Shown: one piece after another, positions 40,529 through 51,486 of the stretch
Position numbering within the stretch: position 1 is the first letter of the stretch
Layout of the letters: each line of letters starts with the position of its first letter
DNA from: Vibrio sp. 10N.261.45.E2
GTDB taxonomy: Bacteria; Pseudomonadota; Gammaproteobacteria; Enterobacterales; Vibrionaceae
DNA: 64,000 nucleotides
Assembly (NCBI RefSeq): GCF_002875705.1
Contig: NZ_MCZZ01000133.1
Location: forward strand, 1 to 64,000
Reading direction: 5' to 3'
Notes under the pieces: model-generated
Told to the model about the DNA's origin: nothing
Database searches by the model: none
The model's input: the letters and a program-made list of their open reading frames with translations, nothing else
Position numbers and translations under genes: made by a program

Positions 40529-41725
40529 TTATGATTCAACAAACTCTCGACCGATTAATTTCAGCACCGCGTTGGCAGCTTGCTTATCAGCATCTTTACG
40601 AATCCAGTGATGCATCTCGGTAAAGCGCTCAATCAAACCGGTGTTATCTGCTGATAGCATCTTATCGACAGACGGGAACAAAAAGTCTGGATGGCACTCT
40701 TCAAGAATGTGCTCTTTCACTATCTCTTCGCCCGCCAGAATGTTTGGCAATGATACAAACTCAGTGATCGCTAGCTTCTTCACAATGTAACCCGTCAGCT
40801 TATTTACTTTGTAGCCAACGACCATAGGACGCTTCAGCAACATACATTCAAGAGCCACTGTTCCGGATGCCAAAAGCACAGAGTCAGACGCGGTAATCAC
40901 ATTTGTCGCCGTATCTTCAACGAGTGTAAATTCAAGCTCAGGCGCTGTTACTTGCCAGATTTCAGTAAACTGCTTTTTGCGCTGCTCATTAACGAGCGCA
41001 ACAACAAAATTGATATCAGGATACTTATGCTTTATACGCTGGCACGTTTCGATAAATGGTTGAGCAATCAAGCCCATCTCACCACCGCGACTGCCCGGCA
41101 ATACGGCTAACCACTGCTTGTCTTGATCAAGACCTAACAGCTCTCGAGCGTCTTTTTTACTTGGCTCTAAAGGAATGGCATCTGCCAACGTGTGGCCAAC
41201 AAACTCACAGGCAACGTTATATTTATCGTAGAACGCTTTTTCGAACGGCAAGAATGCCAGTACCAAGTCGGTTGCTTTGTCGATTTTAAAGATACGCTTA
41301 GGACGCCAAGCCCATACTGAAGGGCTCACGTAATGTACCGTTTTGATACCGGCGTTCTTTAGGTCTAACTCTAGTCTTAGGTTGAAGTCAGGCGCATCAA
41401 TACCCACAAAAACATCGGGCGGGTTTTGAGTAAAATACTTCACCAGCTCTGCTTTCACTTTCAATAAGCGAGGTAAACGGCCAAGCACTTCAACTAAGCC
41501 CATGACAGCTAGCTCTTCCATCTCGAAAAGAGACTCACAACCAAGCGCTTTCATTTTTGGTCCGCCAATACCCACGAACTCAGCATTCGGGTACTGCGAT
41601 TTGATTGCTTTGATAAAACCTTCACCAAGCGTGTCACCAGAGAGTTCGCCGACAACAATGCCTACACGCAGTGGCTCGTTGGAAACAAAGTTCGAGTTAT
41701 TGGTTTGTGCTTCTTGCTGTGCCAT
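40529..41725 (-). CDS. lpxB: Lipid-A-disaccharide synthase
   Basis: Joins UDP-2,3-diacyl-GlcN and lipid X to the lipid A disaccharide. GT19 family, 398 residues (E. coli 382), with a 17-residue Gln/Asn/Ser-rich N-terminal extension before LRVGIVVGELSGDTLGEG. PSVWAWRP, LPGSRGGEM and SGTVALECMLLKRPMVV are the donor and acceptor-site motifs. A terminator-like hairpin lies between lpxA and this gene, unlike the tight E. coli junction. Confidence 0.97.
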   Translation of the reverse strand: MAQQEAQTNNSNFVSNEPLRVGIVVGELSGDTLGEGFIKAIKSQYPNAEFVGIGGPKMKALGCESLFEMEELAVMGLVEVLGRLPRLLKVKAELVKYFTQNPPDVFVGIDAPDFNLRLELDLKNAGIKTVHYVSPSVWAWRPKRIFKIDKATDLVLAFLPFEKAFYDKYNVACEFVGHTLADAIPLEPSKKDARELLGLDQDKQWLAVLPGSRGGEMGLIAQPFIETCQRIKHKYPDINFVVALVNEQRKKQFTEIWQVTAPELEFTLVEDTATNVITASDSVLLASGTVALECMLLKRPMVVGYKVNKLTGYIVKKLAITEFVSLPNILAGEEIVKEHILEECHPDFLFPSVDKMLSADNTGLIERFTEMHHWIRKDADKQAANAVLKLIGREFVES

Positions 41726-41754
41726 AGTTTTCCAATTCCCTTCTCGCCTAAAAC

Positions 41755-41788
41755 AAAAAAGATCGCCTTAAAAGTAGCGATCTTTTTT
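41755..41788. terminator. Terminator-like hairpin between lpxA and lpxB
   Basis: AAAAAAGATCGC pairs exactly with GCGATCTTTTTT over a 10-base loop; T6 on both strands. It stands inside the lpx gene run. Confidence 0.8.
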
Positions 41789-41807
41789 ATATCAATCACA
41801 CTTGGTA

Positions 41808-42596
41808 TTAACGAATAATACCGCGCTCAGAGTTCTCTAGCATCTCTAACATAGGAGCTACCGAAGCAAACTCTTTCGCCATTTCAACTAAAGCCGCTTT
41901 CGCTTCTTCGAGTGTTTTGCCAGAGCGGTAAAGCTCTTTGTACGCTTTCTGTAGTGCACGAATTTCAGGTTTCTCAAATCCGTTACGCTTCAAACCTACT
42001 AGGTTAAGACCGAATGGTGCAGCGTGGTTACCCTGTGCAAGCACGTACGGTAGAACATCTTGAACAACGGCAGAACAGCCACCAATGTAAGCGTAAGCAC
42101 CAATCGAGCAGAATGGGTGAATCGCAGAAAGTGCCATTACACCAGCGTAGTCGCCAACCGTAACGTGTCCGCCAAGAATAGCGTTGTTGCCAATGTGAGT
42201 GTTGTTACCAACAATAACATCGTGCGCTACGTGAGCATTAACACAAAGTAGGTTGTCATCACCAATTACAGTGGTTGCTTTATCTTGAACCGTACCACGG
42301 TGGATTTGAACCGCTTCACGAATCACGTTGCGATCACCGATCACAACCGTCGTCTCTTCGCCACCGTATTTCTTGTCTTGGTTTTCTTCACCAATAACAG
42401 CGTGTGGGAAGATACGGTTTTCTTTGCCAATGGTTGTGTGACCTTTGATCACAACATGCGACATCACTTCAGTGTCGTCACCAATTGTCACGTTACCAGC
42501 AATGTAAGTGAAAGGCCCAACCGTCACGTTAGCACCGATAGTTACATCACCTTCGATTACTGCTGCCGGGTGAATTTTCGCTGTTTCATGAATCAT
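41808..42596 (-). CDS. lpxA: UDP-GlcNAc acyltransferase
   Basis: First acylation of lipid A synthesis, using 3-hydroxyacyl-ACP. 262 residues, same length as E. coli LpxA; left-handed beta-helix of hexapeptide repeats in the first 185 residues, catalytic His125 (AHVAHDV), helical C-terminus. The ATG at 42596 lies 1 bp after the fabZ stop, so translation is coupled; a longer frame would begin inside fabZ. Confidence 0.98.
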   Translation of the reverse strand: MIHETAKIHPAAVIEGDVTIGANVTVGPFTYIAGNVTIGDDTEVMSHVVIKGHTTIGKENRIFPHAVIGEENQDKKYGGEETTVVIGDRNVIREAVQIHRGTVQDKATTVIGDDNLLCVNAHVAHDVIVGNNTHIGNNAILGGHVTVGDYAGVMALSAIHPFCSIGAYAYIGGCSAVVQDVLPYVLAQGNHAAPFGLNLVGLKRNGFEKPEIRALQKAYKELYRSGKTLEEAKAALVEMAKEFASVAPMLEMLENSERGIIR

Positions 42597-42597
42597 A

Positions 42598-43050
42598 TTA
42601 AAACTCTCTACGAGCACATTTAAGTTCAGCTGAACATACAACGTCGCCGTCAACTTTCGCTACACCGTTGAAAGATGCAATACCACGTCGCTCTTTTAAG
42701 AATTCAACTTCGATAACCAGTTGATCACCAGGCACTACTGGCTTACGGAATTTAGCTTTATCTACGCTAGCAAAGTAGTACAGTTCGTTGCCAGAAGGCG
42801 CACCAAAAGATTTAAATGCTAGAAGGCCTGTTGCTTGTGCCATTGCTTCTAAGATCAACACGCCTGGGAATACAGGAAGTTGTGGGAAGTGGCCTGTGAA
42901 CTGAGGTTCGTTAACAGAGACATTCTTAATCGCAGTCAGTGTTTTTTCTTTTTCAAAGCTAGTCACACGATCAACCATTAAGAATGGGTAGCGATGAGGT
43001 AATAGTTCCTGAATTTCAGTAATGTTCATCGTTGTCTGTTCAGTAGTCAA
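42598..43050 (-). CDS. fabZ: 3-hydroxyacyl-ACP dehydratase FabZ
   Basis: Hotdog-fold dehydratase of fatty acid synthesis, competing with LpxA/LpxD for hydroxyacyl-ACP. 150 residues; catalytic His54 ([11 protein letters not shown]) and Glu68 (LILEAMAQ). It starts at TTG (43050) with AGGA 9 bases upstream; the first ATG, seven codons later, has no SD. The E. coli orthologue also begins with TTG. lpxA follows directly. Confidence 0.97.
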   Translation of the reverse strand: MTTEQTTMNITEIQELLPHRYPFLMVDRVTSFEKEKTLTAIKNVSVNEPQFTGHFPQLPVFPGVLILEAMAQATGLLAFKSFGAPSGNELYYFASVDKAKFRKPVVPGDQLVIEVEFLKERRGIASFNGVAKVDGDVVCSAELKCARREF

Positions 43051-43099
43051 AGTCGTATTCCTATGTATATTCTTTATTTAATTAGAAGGATTATAAACG

Positions 43100-43128
43100 A
43101 AAAAGACTCGCTGTACGCGAGCCTTTTA
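43100..43128 (-). terminator. Terminator-like hairpin between lpxD and fabZ
   Basis: AAAAGGCTCGC/GCGAGTCTTTTT (one G-U pair), T5 on the minus strand. Likely partial attenuation inside the operon. Confidence 0.7.
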
Positions 43129-43143
43129 TTAGAAATGCTGGAA

Positions 43144-44175
43144 TTATGATTCCGCGCTCTTCTCAATAAGTTTTTCAACGGTTTTCAAACGCTTGTTCAT
43201 TTCATCAATACGATGAACACGCGTTGCTGTTTTACGCCATTCTTTGTTTGGCTGTAAAGGAATACCCGAAGAGTACATGCCTTTCTCAGTGATGCTGCGC
43301 ATTACCATCCCCATACCGGTGATTGTAACGCCGTCAACGATTTCAATGTGACCATTAATCACACTGCCGCCACCGATAATACAGTACTTACCTATCGTCG
43401 TGCTGCCTGCAATGATAGTACCACCCGCAAGAGCTGAACCATATCCGATGTGAACATTGTGAGCAATTTGAAGTTGGTTATCTAAGATAACGTTATCTTC
43501 AATGATTGTGTCATCTAATGCACCGCGGTCGATAGTAGTACACGCGCCGATTTCTACGCGGTTACCAATGCAAACAGAACCGACTTGCGGGATCTTAACC
43601 CACTCGCCTTTTTCGTTCGCATAACCAAAGCCATCAGAGCCGATAACCGTGCTTGATTGAATCAAACATGCTTCGCCAATCACAACTTCATGGTAAATGC
43701 TGACATTAGCCCAAAGCTTAGTGCCCGTGCCAATTTTTGCATTTTTGCCAATGAAGCAGCCCGCGCCGATGATCACATCGTCACCAAGAACAACACCAGA
43801 CTCAATCACAGCGTTTGCACCAATAGACACGTTTTGCCCAATTGTCGCATCGCTTGCAATCGAAGCTGAATCAGCAATAGCCGCAGCGGGTGCAGGAGTA
43901 GTATCAAGCGCTTGAGCAACTTTCGCAAAAGCAACGTAAGGGTCATTAACCACAATAACGTTAGTCTTACACAGTTCACGCTCACTCTCTTTAACCATAA
44001 TAGCGGATGCTTTACAGTCACCTAGGTGCTTGCTGTACTTCACGTTAGAAAGGAACGTAATGTTACCTTCTTGCGCTTTATCCATAGGAGCGACTGCTGA
44101 AACGGTAATAGTACCATCTCCGTGTAGCTCTCCCCCGGTAATCGTTGCCAATTCGGCTAAAGTCAGATTCTTCAT
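43144..44175 (-). CDS. lpxD: UDP-3-O-acylglucosamine N-acyltransferase
   Basis: Second acylation of lipid A synthesis. 343 residues (E. coli 341): N-terminal uridine-binding domain (1-100), hexapeptide beta-helix (100-300), C-terminal helix that binds acyl-ACP. Catalytic His lies in [13 protein letters not shown] near residue 240. 5 bp downstream of skp, as in E. coli. Confidence 0.98.
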   Translation of the reverse strand: MKNLTLAELATITGGELHGDGTITVSAVAPMDKAQEGNITFLSNVKYSKHLGDCKASAIMVKESERELCKTNVIVVNDPYVAFAKVAQALDTTPAPAAAIADSASIASDATIGQNVSIGANAVIESGVVLGDDVIIGAGCFIGKNAKIGTGTKLWANVSIYHEVVIGEACLIQSSTVIGSDGFGYANEKGEWVKIPQVGSVCIGNRVEIGACTTIDRGALDDTIIEDNVILDNQLQIAHNVHIGYGSALAGGTIIAGSTTIGKYCIIGGGSVINGHIEIVDGVTITGMGMVMRSITEKGMYSSGIPLQPNKEWRKTATRVHRIDEMNKRLKTVEKLIEKSAES

Positions 44176-44180
44176 AAAAC

Positions 44181-44690
44181 TTATTTCAGTGCTTTAATTA
44201 CTTTCTCAGAGATGTTGTATTCTGGCTTGCCGTATTGCAGGGCTTGAATATCAACGATCATGTCGTAGCCTTCTTTCTCTGCAACTTTCGTTACAGCATC
44301 TTGAATCACTTTGAATAGCTTCTGCTTCTCTTGTGCTTCACGACGTTGGCTTGCTTTTTCTAGTGCTTGAGCTTTGATTTTGTACTTGCTGTCTAGTTGG
44401 CCTACTTCGATACGTAGCTTCTCAACTTCGTCAGGACCTAGTAGCTCGCCATCACGCTTAAGCTTTTCAATCTTCGTTTTTGCTTCAGCTTGAATGCTTT
44501 GTAGCTCAGCTGCTTTGTCTTTGAACTCTTCCTGCATTTTTTGAAGAACAACTTCACGCTGAGGTAGAGCCTGGAATACTTGTGCAGTATTTACATAACC
44601 CACTTTTTGCGCAGCTTCTGCAGCTGTTGCAAAGAAAGAAGAGCTAAGAACTACAAGGCCTAAACCTGCTGCTTTAATCATATTTTTCAA
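44181..44690 (-). CDS. skp: Periplasmic chaperone Skp (OmpH)
   Basis: Trimeric jellyfish-shaped chaperone holding unfolded outer-membrane proteins for the BAM complex. 169-residue precursor with signal peptide (about 1-26, ending ATAAEA) and a long coiled-coil region ([19 protein letters not shown]). A TTG start at 44690 is chosen since AGGA lies 7 bases upstream and the lysine-containing MKN lead improves the signal peptide; the ATG three codons later is 16 bases from the SD. Between bamA and lpxD. Confidence 0.95.
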   Translation of the reverse strand: MKNMIKAAGLGLVVLSSSFFATAAEAAQKVGYVNTAQVFQALPQREVVLQKMQEEFKDKAAELQSIQAEAKTKIEKLKRDGELLGPDEVEKLRIEVGQLDSKYKIKAQALEKASQRREAQEKQKLFKVIQDAVTKVAEKEGYDMIVDIQALQYGKPEYNISEKVIKALK

Positions 44691-44708
44691 AATATTGTCC
44701 TTTAAATA

Positions 44709-47114
44709 TTAGAAAGTTCTACCAATGGTGAATGTGAAGAATTCCTCATCATCACCTTCGTAAATTTTAATTGGTTTCGCTAGAGAGAAAACCAGTGGGC
44801 CCATCGGTGACATCCATTGAAGGGCTGCACCATAAGATGAACGGTAATTTGTTGGATCAGAATAATCGTAGTAGTACTGGCCGCCACTGTTAGGTGCGCC
44901 ACGGTCTACGAATTCTGTATCCCATACACTAGCCATGTCAAAGAAGACACTGGTTCGGATCTGACTACGCGCTTCATCAGAAGCAAACGGAGTCGGTACG
45001 ATTAACTCTAAACTTGCCAAAGCAACCGCGTTACCACCTACAGAATCATCGGTAGCGGTATCGTAGGTTGGGTTGTTACCCGTGCTGCTTCCGTAAACCG
45101 CTTTCGGACCAGCCGAGTTAGAGCCAAAACCACGTAGGGTTGTAAAACCACCCGCGTAGTAGTTTTCATAGAATGGGAACAAGTTATCGTTACCATCCGT
45201 TTGACCATAGCCATTACCATAGCCTAATCGGCCACGCATCAATAGTGTGAACTCATGCTTTTTGGTCAGCGGGATGTAATGTTTTACATCGTACTGCATC
45301 TTGAAGTACTGAGCATCAGAGCCCGGAACTGTCATTTTAGCGAAAGCACGTTGGTGGTTACCCTCGGTTGGGAAGAAACCACGGTTCAGGTTGTTACGTG
45401 TCCAAGAAATATTGATATCGAAGTCATCGGTCAAGATGTGCTCGTCACCATATTGGTCGATACTTCTCGCAAACTGTTCAACTTGGATATACGTCGGTAC
45501 GTTACCGATCTTGTTGTGCGTATAACCAACACCAAACTCAATACGGTTGAGCTCATCCATAGGGAAACCCCATGTTAGGCTAGTACCATAACTTTGGTTG
45601 GTATAGTCGACGATACCCGCTTCAGATGCTTCAAACTCGTTGTAGAATATCTTACCACCCAAGCTCACACCATCTAGGTTCCAGTATGGGTCACGGTAGT
45701 CTAAGCTCACGTTCTTTTGGTAATCGTTCATCATGGCACTTACGCCAACACGATTACCAGAGCCCGCAAAGTTATCTTGTTGAAGACCAACTTGGAAGCT
45801 GACACCAGACTCAGTACCGTAGCCAACACCAAAGTTGATGCTGCCTGAGTTTGCCTCTTTAACATTGTAAACCAAATCGACTTGGTCTTCGCTGCCTGGA
45901 ACTCGAACTGTTTGTACATCAACTGTTTCGAAGAAACCTAAACGGTTTAGACGGCTCTTACCAGTATCAATTGACTTAGAGTTAAGCCAGCTACCTTCCA
46001 TCTGACGCATTTCACGACGCAACACTTCATCTTTCGTTGAGTTGTTACCCGTGAATCGAATGTCACGAACGTAGATACGGCTACCCGCTTCTACATTGAT
46101 AACAAGTGATACTTCTTTGGTCTCGTCATTGAATTCTGGAATCGTGCGAACTTGCGGGTAAGCGTAGCCTGACTCACCAAGGATGCGTTTTACGCCCTCT
46201 TCAAGAGAGGTCACAGAAGATCCGTTGTACGTATCTCCATCTTCAAATGGGACTAGAGCATCAAAATCAGCCTCGCGGCCAATAAGCTCACCGCGGAACG
46301 ATACATCTTTAACTGTGTAAGCTTCGCCTTCATCAAGACCAAGCGTGATGTAAACGCCTTTCTTATCTGGAGAGATCGCTACTTGTGTTGAGTCAACCTT
46401 AAATTTTAGGTAACCGCGGTCAAGGTAGTACGATTTCAGCGCTTCAATATCACCAGCCAGTACTTGCTTCTGATATTTCTCATCAGCTAGGAAGTTCCAC
46501 CAAGCAACATCTACATTGAGATTGAAACGGCTAAGCAGTTCTGCATCAGTGAAGACTTCGTTTCCGATAAAGTTAATTTGCTGGATCTTAGCGGAAACGC
46601 CCTCAGTAAAGACAAACTTAAGGTCAGAACGGTTACGTGGCAAAGGCGTCACAACCGCTTTTACTGTCGCATTGTATTTACCAACACTGTAATAAAAATC
46701 TTCAAGACCTTTCTCAATGTTACTCAGCGTTGTACGGTCAAGAGCTTCACCTTCACGAACACCAGACGCATCTAGGTTCTGCTGAAGCTGCTCTTCTTTG
46801 ATCGCTTTGTTGCCTGAGAATGAGATGCTTGCGATGGTCGGTCGTTCTTTCACTTGAACAACTAAAACACCTTCATCGCGAAGGACTTTTACGTCTTCAA
46901 AGTTACCCGAAGCATACAATGCACGAATGATCTCAGATACATCGCTCTCATCCACTTCATCGCCAATACGCACTGGCATTTTCAGTAGAGCTGCACCAAG
47001 TGCAACACGCTGTAAACCTTCAATCTTGATATCTTGAACTACAAAGTTTTGTGCTCCGTTCGCTGCCACACTAGTGGCTAGTAGACTTGCGAACAGAATT
47101 TGCTTAATCGCCAT
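44709..47114 (-). CDS. bamA: Outer-membrane assembly factor BamA
   Basis: Omp85 protein that inserts beta-barrel proteins. 801 residues (E. coli 810): signal peptide 1-20, five POTRA domains (about 22-420), 16-stranded barrel ending FTIGRTF with C-terminal Phe; the loop-6 motif in [13 protein letters not shown] is intact. In the usual rseP-bamA-skp order. A sigmaE-like promoter is seen about 0.9 kb upstream inside rseP. Confidence 0.98.
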   Translation of the reverse strand: MAIKQILFASLLATSVAANGAQNFVVQDIKIEGLQRVALGAALLKMPVRIGDEVDESDVSEIIRALYASGNFEDVKVLRDEGVLVVQVKERPTIASISFSGNKAIKEEQLQQNLDASGVREGEALDRTTLSNIEKGLEDFYYSVGKYNATVKAVVTPLPRNRSDLKFVFTEGVSAKIQQINFIGNEVFTDAELLSRFNLNVDVAWWNFLADEKYQKQVLAGDIEALKSYYLDRGYLKFKVDSTQVAISPDKKGVYITLGLDEGEAYTVKDVSFRGELIGREADFDALVPFEDGDTYNGSSVTSLEEGVKRILGESGYAYPQVRTIPEFNDETKEVSLVINVEAGSRIYVRDIRFTGNNSTKDEVLRREMRQMEGSWLNSKSIDTGKSRLNRLGFFETVDVQTVRVPGSEDQVDLVYNVKEANSGSINFGVGYGTESGVSFQVGLQQDNFAGSGNRVGVSAMMNDYQKNVSLDYRDPYWNLDGVSLGGKIFYNEFEASEAGIVDYTNQSYGTSLTWGFPMDELNRIEFGVGYTHNKIGNVPTYIQVEQFARSIDQYGDEHILTDDFDINISWTRNNLNRGFFPTEGNHQRAFAKMTVPGSDAQYFKMQYDVKHYIPLTKKHEFTLLMRGRLGYGNGYGQTDGNDNLFPFYENYYAGGFTTLRGFGSNSAGPKAVYGSSTGNNPTYDTATDDSVGGNAVALASLELIVPTPFASDEARSQIRTSVFFDMASVWDTEFVDRGAPNSGGQYYYDYSDPTNYRSSYGAALQWMSPMGPLVFSLAKPIKIYEGDDEEFFTFTIGRTF

Positions 47115-47162
47115 ACTTATTCTAATTATTCCTTGCTACTACCAATGCCTGTGAGAAACCAT

Positions 47163-48521
47163 TCACAGACGAGTAAAATCATTAAATATTGCCAGAGCCA
47201 TCAAAGAGAAGAGGATTGCACCTCCCACCCTGTATCCCATCTCCTGAACTTTCTCAGGGACTGGTTTACGAGTAACGGCCTCAATAGCGAAAAAGAGCAA
47301 ATGTCCGCCATCAAGCATAGGCAGCGGAACCAAATTAATAATACCTAAGTTAACACTAATCAGAGCTAAAAAGCCTAAGAAGTAAACCAAACCGTAATCG
47401 GCGGTTGTACCTGCGCCTTTAGCAATTGAAATCGGGCCGCTTAAGTTGTTTAAGCCTACATCACCAACGATGAGCTTCTTCAGCATAGTGAGTGTCAGAC
47501 CAATGATTTGACCTGTTTTATCAAATGCTTTTCCTACAGACTCAATTACACCAAATTGTAACTCAAAGCGATAATCTTCTGGCCATTCTGCGACTTCTGG
47601 AGCAATACCCGCATAACCGATTGTTGAACCATCAGAAAGTTCGCGGCTTTTCGGCGTCATAACCAATGACTGTTCAGCACCATTTCGCAATACGACAAGA
47701 TCCAAGGATGTCATCGGATTTGATCGGATTAAATCAACAACCGACTGCCACTGTTCAATAGGTTGCCCGTTAATCTCAACAATTTTATCGCCAGCTTCAA
47801 GACCTGCGTCATATGCAGCGCCATCATCAATGATTTGAGCCAATACGGTCGATATCTCTGGAGAATACGGTCTAAAGCCCAGCGTTGTCATTGCAGATTC
47901 AGTTTCTGGGTTGAATGACCAGTCTGAAATATCCAATGTCATCTGTTGCTCAAAGCCGATATCGTCTTGAGAAGCAACCGTCACAGTCATCGATTGGTCG
48001 CCAATATGTGATATCAAACCCATATTGACTGATTCCCAATCTGCGGTTTTGATTCCTGAAATAGATTTAAGTTCCATTCCAGTTTCAATTCCGGCTTGTG
48101 CAGCAATAGATTGTGGAGTGACTTCACCAATGACAGGCTTAACCGCTGGCACACCAATCAAAAACACCAGCCAATACGCAAAAACAGCAAAGATAAAGTT
48201 AAACGCAGGGCCTGCACCAACTATCGCCGTTCTTTTCCATAATGGCTTCTTATCAAAAGCGTATTGTTGTTCGTCTTCAGAAAGGTCATCAACTCGACCA
48301 TCAAGCATCTTAACGTAGCCGCCCAATGGAATGACTGACAAGCTGTATTCCGTACCATCACGGCCAACTTTGCTCCAGATTGATTTACCAAAACCAATCG
48401 AGAATTTCTCAACTTTTACACCACAGCGACGAGCAACCCAGAAGTGTCCAAACTCATGAACAGCGACCAGAATGCCAAGCGCTACAATAAAGGATGCGAA
48501 GTTCCACAGAATTCCACTCAT
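47163..48521 (-). CDS. rseP: Site-2 protease RseP
   Basis: Intramembrane zinc protease that cleaves RseA to free sigmaE under envelope stress. 452 residues (E. coli 450). Zinc motif HEFGH at 22-26 in the first membrane segment, two tandem PDZ domains (about 115-310), and the [11 protein letters not shown] motif (third zinc ligand Asp) near residue 400. The ATG overlaps the dxr stop (ATGA). Confidence 0.98.
   Translation of the reverse strand: MSGILWNFASFIVALGILVAVHEFGHFWVARRCGVKVEKFSIGFGKSIWSKVGRDGTEYSLSVIPLGGYVKMLDGRVDDLSEDEQQYAFDKKPLWKRTAIVGAGPAFNFIFAVFAYWLVFLIGVPAVKPVIGEVTPQSIAAQAGIETGMELKSISGIKTADWESVNMGLISHIGDQSMTVTVASQDDIGFEQQMTLDISDWSFNPETESAMTTLGFRPYSPEISTVLAQIIDDGAAYDAGLEAGDKIVEINGQPIEQWQSVVDLIRSNPMTSLDLVVLRNGAEQSLVMTPKSRELSDGSTIGYAGIAPEVAEWPEDYRFELQFGVIESVGKAFDKTGQIIGLTLTMLKKLIVGDVGLNNLSGPISIAKGAGTTADYGLVYFLGFLALISVNLGIINLVPLPMLDGGHLLFFAIEAVTRKPVPEKVQEMGYRVGGAILFSLMALAIFNDFTRL
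48048..48075 (-). promoter_or_regulatory. Candidate sigmaE promoter inside rseP
   Basis: Minus strand GGAACTT, 16 bases, TCAAA: a full match to the sigmaE -35 (GGAACTT) and a common -10 form. It could drive bamA-skp-lpxD under envelope stress; the transcript would begin about 0.9 kb before bamA. No transcript evidence is available. Confidence 0.4.
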
Positions 48522-49726
48522 GCTAGCTGCTCTTTAATAAATTGATTGGCTATTTGACGAGACATATTATCTAGCTCGAGAAGGCTTTCCAAGCTATCTA
48601 AGCCCTCAGAGTTATGTTGTTCACATACTTTGCTCATAACATGTTCGTTAATAACAGCAATATCGGTAAACTTCACTCTATTGTTCAAGAAAGCATCGAC
48701 TGCAATTTCGTTTGCCGCGTTAATTGCGGTTGTAGCGTGCTGACCTAAGTAACACGCTTCAATCGCCAGCCTTAAACATGGGTAACGGCTCAAGTCTGGT
48801 TCTAGGAAAGTAAGCTCACCCACTTTGGTGAAATCCAGAGGCTTAACACCCGCTTCAGTGCGCTCAGGGTAAGACATCGTCAAAGCGATGGGCGTCGCCA
48901 TATCAGGTTCGCCCATTTGAGCAAGCACAGATCCATCCTTATATTGGACCATAGAATGAATCACAGACTGAGGATGAATAATCACTTTCAACTGCTCTTG
49001 AGAAGCATTAAACAACCATTTCGCTTCAATGTACTCAAGACCTTTATTCATCATAGTCGCAGAGTCGACCGAGATCTTAGGCCCCATAGACCAGTTAGGG
49101 TGCGCAATCGCGCGTTCAGGGGTCACTGATTCGAGTTCAGCTACATTGGTATAGCGGAAAGGACCACCAGAACCTGTTAATAGAATATGGTTAATACCGT
49201 TCGCTTCTAAATCACAACGACCCAAATTGGTTTGTACGTTTTGAGGCAAGCACTGAAAGATCGCATTGTGCTCACTATCAACAGGAAGGAGCTCAGCACC
49301 GTACTTTTCCACGGCATCGATAAACAGTTGCCCTGACATTACCAAAGCTTCTTTGTTAGCAAGCAAGATACGCTTACCAGCCTTAACCGCAGACATCGTA
49401 GGAAGCAAACCTGCGGCACCCACAATTGCGGCCATTACTGTGTCCACTTCATCTAGAGAAGCGACCTGACACATGCCTTCAGTACCTGAAAGTACTATTA
49501 CATTAGGGTAATTAGCGGACAATACTTCAGTCAGCAGAGACGCAGCATCTGGGCAAGCCATAGCAACATAGCTAGGTTGCCACTTTTCAACTAACGCCAG
49601 CATCTTTTCAACATTCGAGCCGGCAGCCAGTGCCACGACTGAATAGAGGTCTGGGTTTTGCTCAACGACTTTTAGTGTACTTGCACCAATTGAGCCTGTA
49701 GCGCCAAGAATAGTTAGATTTCGCAT
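48518..49726 (-). CDS. dxr: 1-deoxy-D-xylulose 5-phosphate reductoisomerase
   Basis: Second step of the MEP isoprenoid pathway, making MEP with NADPH. 402 residues (E. coli 398). N-terminal NADPH loop [14 protein letters not shown], metal-site [11 protein letters not shown], and ITGSGG-like [30 protein letters not shown] binds substrate. The ATG at 49726 gives the orthologous [11 protein letters not shown]; the longer frame from 49765 lacks conservation. SD weak. Overlaps rseP by ATGA. Confidence 0.97.
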   Translation of the reverse strand: MRNLTILGATGSIGASTLKVVEQNPDLYSVVALAAGSNVEKMLALVEKWQPSYVAMACPDAASLLTEVLSANYPNVIVLSGTEGMCQVASLDEVDTVMAAIVGAAGLLPTMSAVKAGKRILLANKEALVMSGQLFIDAVEKYGAELLPVDSEHNAIFQCLPQNVQTNLGRCDLEANGINHILLTGSGGPFRYTNVAELESVTPERAIAHPNWSMGPKISVDSATMMNKGLEYIEAKWLFNASQEQLKVIIHPQSVIHSMVQYKDGSVLAQMGEPDMATPIALTMSYPERTEAGVKPLDFTKVGELTFLEPDLSRYPCLRLAIEACYLGQHATTAINAANEIAVDAFLNNRVKFTDIAVINEHVMSKVCEQHNSEGLDSLESLLELDNMSRQIANQFIKEQLA

Positions 49727-49751
49727 CACATATGACCGTAGAAATGTAATA

Positions 49752-49770
49752 AAGGGCAGAAACACTGCCC
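49752..49770 (-). terminator. Weak hairpin between cdsA and dxr
   Basis: GGGCAG/CTGCCC with a 5-base loop followed on the minus strand by TTTATTA. Imperfect T-run, so probably leaky. Confidence 0.5.
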
Positions 49771-49777
49771 TCTTTTA

Positions 49778-50620
49778 TTAGAATGCTAAATAAAGCAGAG
49801 CAAAGACAGGGAATGCAGCCGTTAAGCTATCTATTCTATCTAGTATACCACCATGACCGGGAATCAGATTACTGCTGTCTTTCACCCCAGAAACACGTTT
49901 AAACATGCTTTCAACAAGGTCACCAAGCACAGAGATAACGACGGTCACAAGAGTAATAACAATCATGTGAAGAGGACTTGTAAATTGGATATCAAACAAG
50001 TCAGCAAAAATCCAAGCCACGATCACTGCTGTAATGATGCCACCAATAAGACCTTCAATCGTCTTGTTAGGGCTTACCGCTGGCGCCATTTTACGCTTAC
50101 CAAAACTCTTTCCTGAAAAATAAGCACCGCTGTCCGCCGCCCAAACGAGCAAGCAAACGAACATCACCAATTTAGCACCGTGGTAAGGATCAATATCAAT
50201 ACCGTTAGCACGCAGGATAACCACACTCCAGAAGAATGGAAGTAGAGTCAGCACACCGAAGGCGTGGCGAAGAAGGGAAGAGTCTTTCCATGCAGGCATA
50301 GACTTAGGATAAGTCACGGCCATGCCACTCGCGATTACCCACCAAATAGAGCCAATCGTTAGAATGGCATAGTGAGCAGTAGACAAGTTATTAAGGCTGA
50401 ATGCATCAAAAGGGATAAAAGCAAAACTTGCAGCACTGACCACAACCGTAGGAATCAACGCTAAATAACGCGATTTGCTTTCAACAAATTGAGTCCACTC
50501 CCAGTACCCCAATAGCGAAATAACCGCCAATGAAAGAATAAACGTGGGAAGTGATAACTCGAAAATTCCTAGAATAACTAGGGGAGCCAAAATCAACGCC
50601 GTAATAATTCGTTGTTTCAA
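49778..50620 (-). CDS. cdsA: Phosphatidate cytidylyltransferase
   Basis: Makes CDP-diacylglycerol for all phospholipids. 280 residues with about eight membrane segments; the CDS signature SVLGDLVESMFKRVSGVKDSS (metal-binding Asp, Lys-Asp pair) is near the C-terminus, followed by IPGHGGILDRIDS. Start TTG at 50620 with AAGGA about 10 bases upstream; no ATG follows in the first 80 codons, so the non-AUG start is required. 15 bp after uppS. Confidence 0.96.
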   Translation of the reverse strand: MKQRIITALILAPLVILGIFELSLPTFILSLAVISLLGYWEWTQFVESKSRYLALIPTVVVSAASFAFIPFDAFSLNNLSTAHYAILTIGSIWWVIASGMAVTYPKSMPAWKDSSLLRHAFGVLTLLPFFWSVVILRANGIDIDPYHGAKLVMFVCLLVWAADSGAYFSGKSFGKRKMAPAVSPNKTIEGLIGGIITAVIVAWIFADLFDIQFTSPLHMIVITLVTVVISVLGDLVESMFKRVSGVKDSSNLIPGHGGILDRIDSLTAAFPVFALLYLAF

Positions 50621-50635
50621 ACCAAAAAATCCTTA

Positions 50636-51388
50636 TTAACTGTCCATCAGAGCTTTAATTTGTTCACCGGTGCATCCAAAACGACGCTCACGGTTAACAA
50701 ACCAAGTCACAGCTTCTACTAAGCTGTCTTCATTAAAGTCTGGCCAGAATTGTTCAGTGAAATACATTTCGGCGTAAGCCAACTGCCAAAGCATAAAATT
50801 ACTAATGCGGCATTCACCACTGGTGCGGATAAGCAGATCAACTTCAGGAATATCTGCCATAGTCAGGTGCTGTGTAATCATAGCTTCATCAATGTCTTCT
50901 ACATTAATATCGCCAGACTTTACCTGTTGAGCAATCGAGGTCATTGCTTGCTGGATATCCCACTTACCGCCGTAATTTGCTGCAATATTAATAACCATAC
51001 CGGTATTGGTGCTAGTCAAAGCTTCCGCTTCTTCTATCTTCTTTTGTAGTCGAGCATTGAAACGACTTTTATCACCAATAACACGAAGTTGCAGATTATT
51101 TTTATGAAGCTTTTTTACTTCACTCGATAGCACTGAAATAAACAGTTCCATCAAGATACCGACTTCTTCTTCAGGACGACGCCAGTTCTCGCTACTAAAC
51201 GCAAAAAGAGTAACGGCTTTAATGCCAAGTCTGGCTGCAGAAGAGATGGTTTTTCGAACGGCTTGAACACCGTTTTTATGACCAAAGACGCGAGGTTTGC
51301 CCTGAGCTTTTGCCCAGCGACCATTACCATCCATAATGATAGCAATGTGTTTAGGAAGAGAGTCTGTGAACGCTTGAGAATTATGCAT
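50636..51388 (-). CDS. uppS: Undecaprenyl diphosphate synthase
   Basis: Cis-prenyltransferase that makes the C55 lipid carrier for peptidoglycan and O-antigen. 250 residues (E. coli 253). Asp20 in [10 protein letters not shown] is the catalytic metal-binding Asp; [11 protein letters not shown] and [13 protein letters not shown] are the other conserved regions. ATG at 51388; a TTG five codons upstream is the alternative. SD weak for both. Followed by cdsA. Confidence 0.97.
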   Translation of the reverse strand: MHNSQAFTDSLPKHIAIIMDGNGRWAKAQGKPRVFGHKNGVQAVRKTISSAARLGIKAVTLFAFSSENWRRPEEEVGILMELFISVLSSEVKKLHKNNLQLRVIGDKSRFNARLQKKIEEAEALTSTNTGMVINIAANYGGKWDIQQAMTSIAQQVKSGDINVEDIDEAMITQHLTMADIPEVDLLIRTSGECRISNFMLWQLAYAEMYFTEQFWPDFNEDSLVEAVTWFVNRERRFGCTGEQIKALMDS

Positions 51389-51430
51389 AAAAGAGTGAAT
51401 CAAATTCTAATAGTCGAACAGAGTAGCATA

Positions 51431-51462
51431 AAAAAACGCTGCACCGTGAGTACAGCGTTTTT
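51431..51462 (-). terminator. Intrinsic terminator after frr
   Basis: AAAAACGCTG/CAGCGTTTTT stem with an 11-base loop, T7 on the minus strand; between frr and uppS. Confidence 0.85.
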
Positions 51463-51486
51463 CCGGAAAGAAAAGAATATGGAAAA

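Noticed and set aside
42285-42623. 112-codon plus-strand ORF antisense to lpxA
   Set aside because: Asn/Thr/Arg-rich frame produced by the repeated hexapeptide codons of lpxA; no SD.
43657-43915. Plus-strand ORFs antisense to lpxD
   Set aside because: Same repeat-driven artefact as over lpxA.
46474-46501. Second sigmaE-like -35 (GGAACTT) inside bamA
   Set aside because: The only -10-like motif (TCAGA) is at 18-base spacing; too weak to report.
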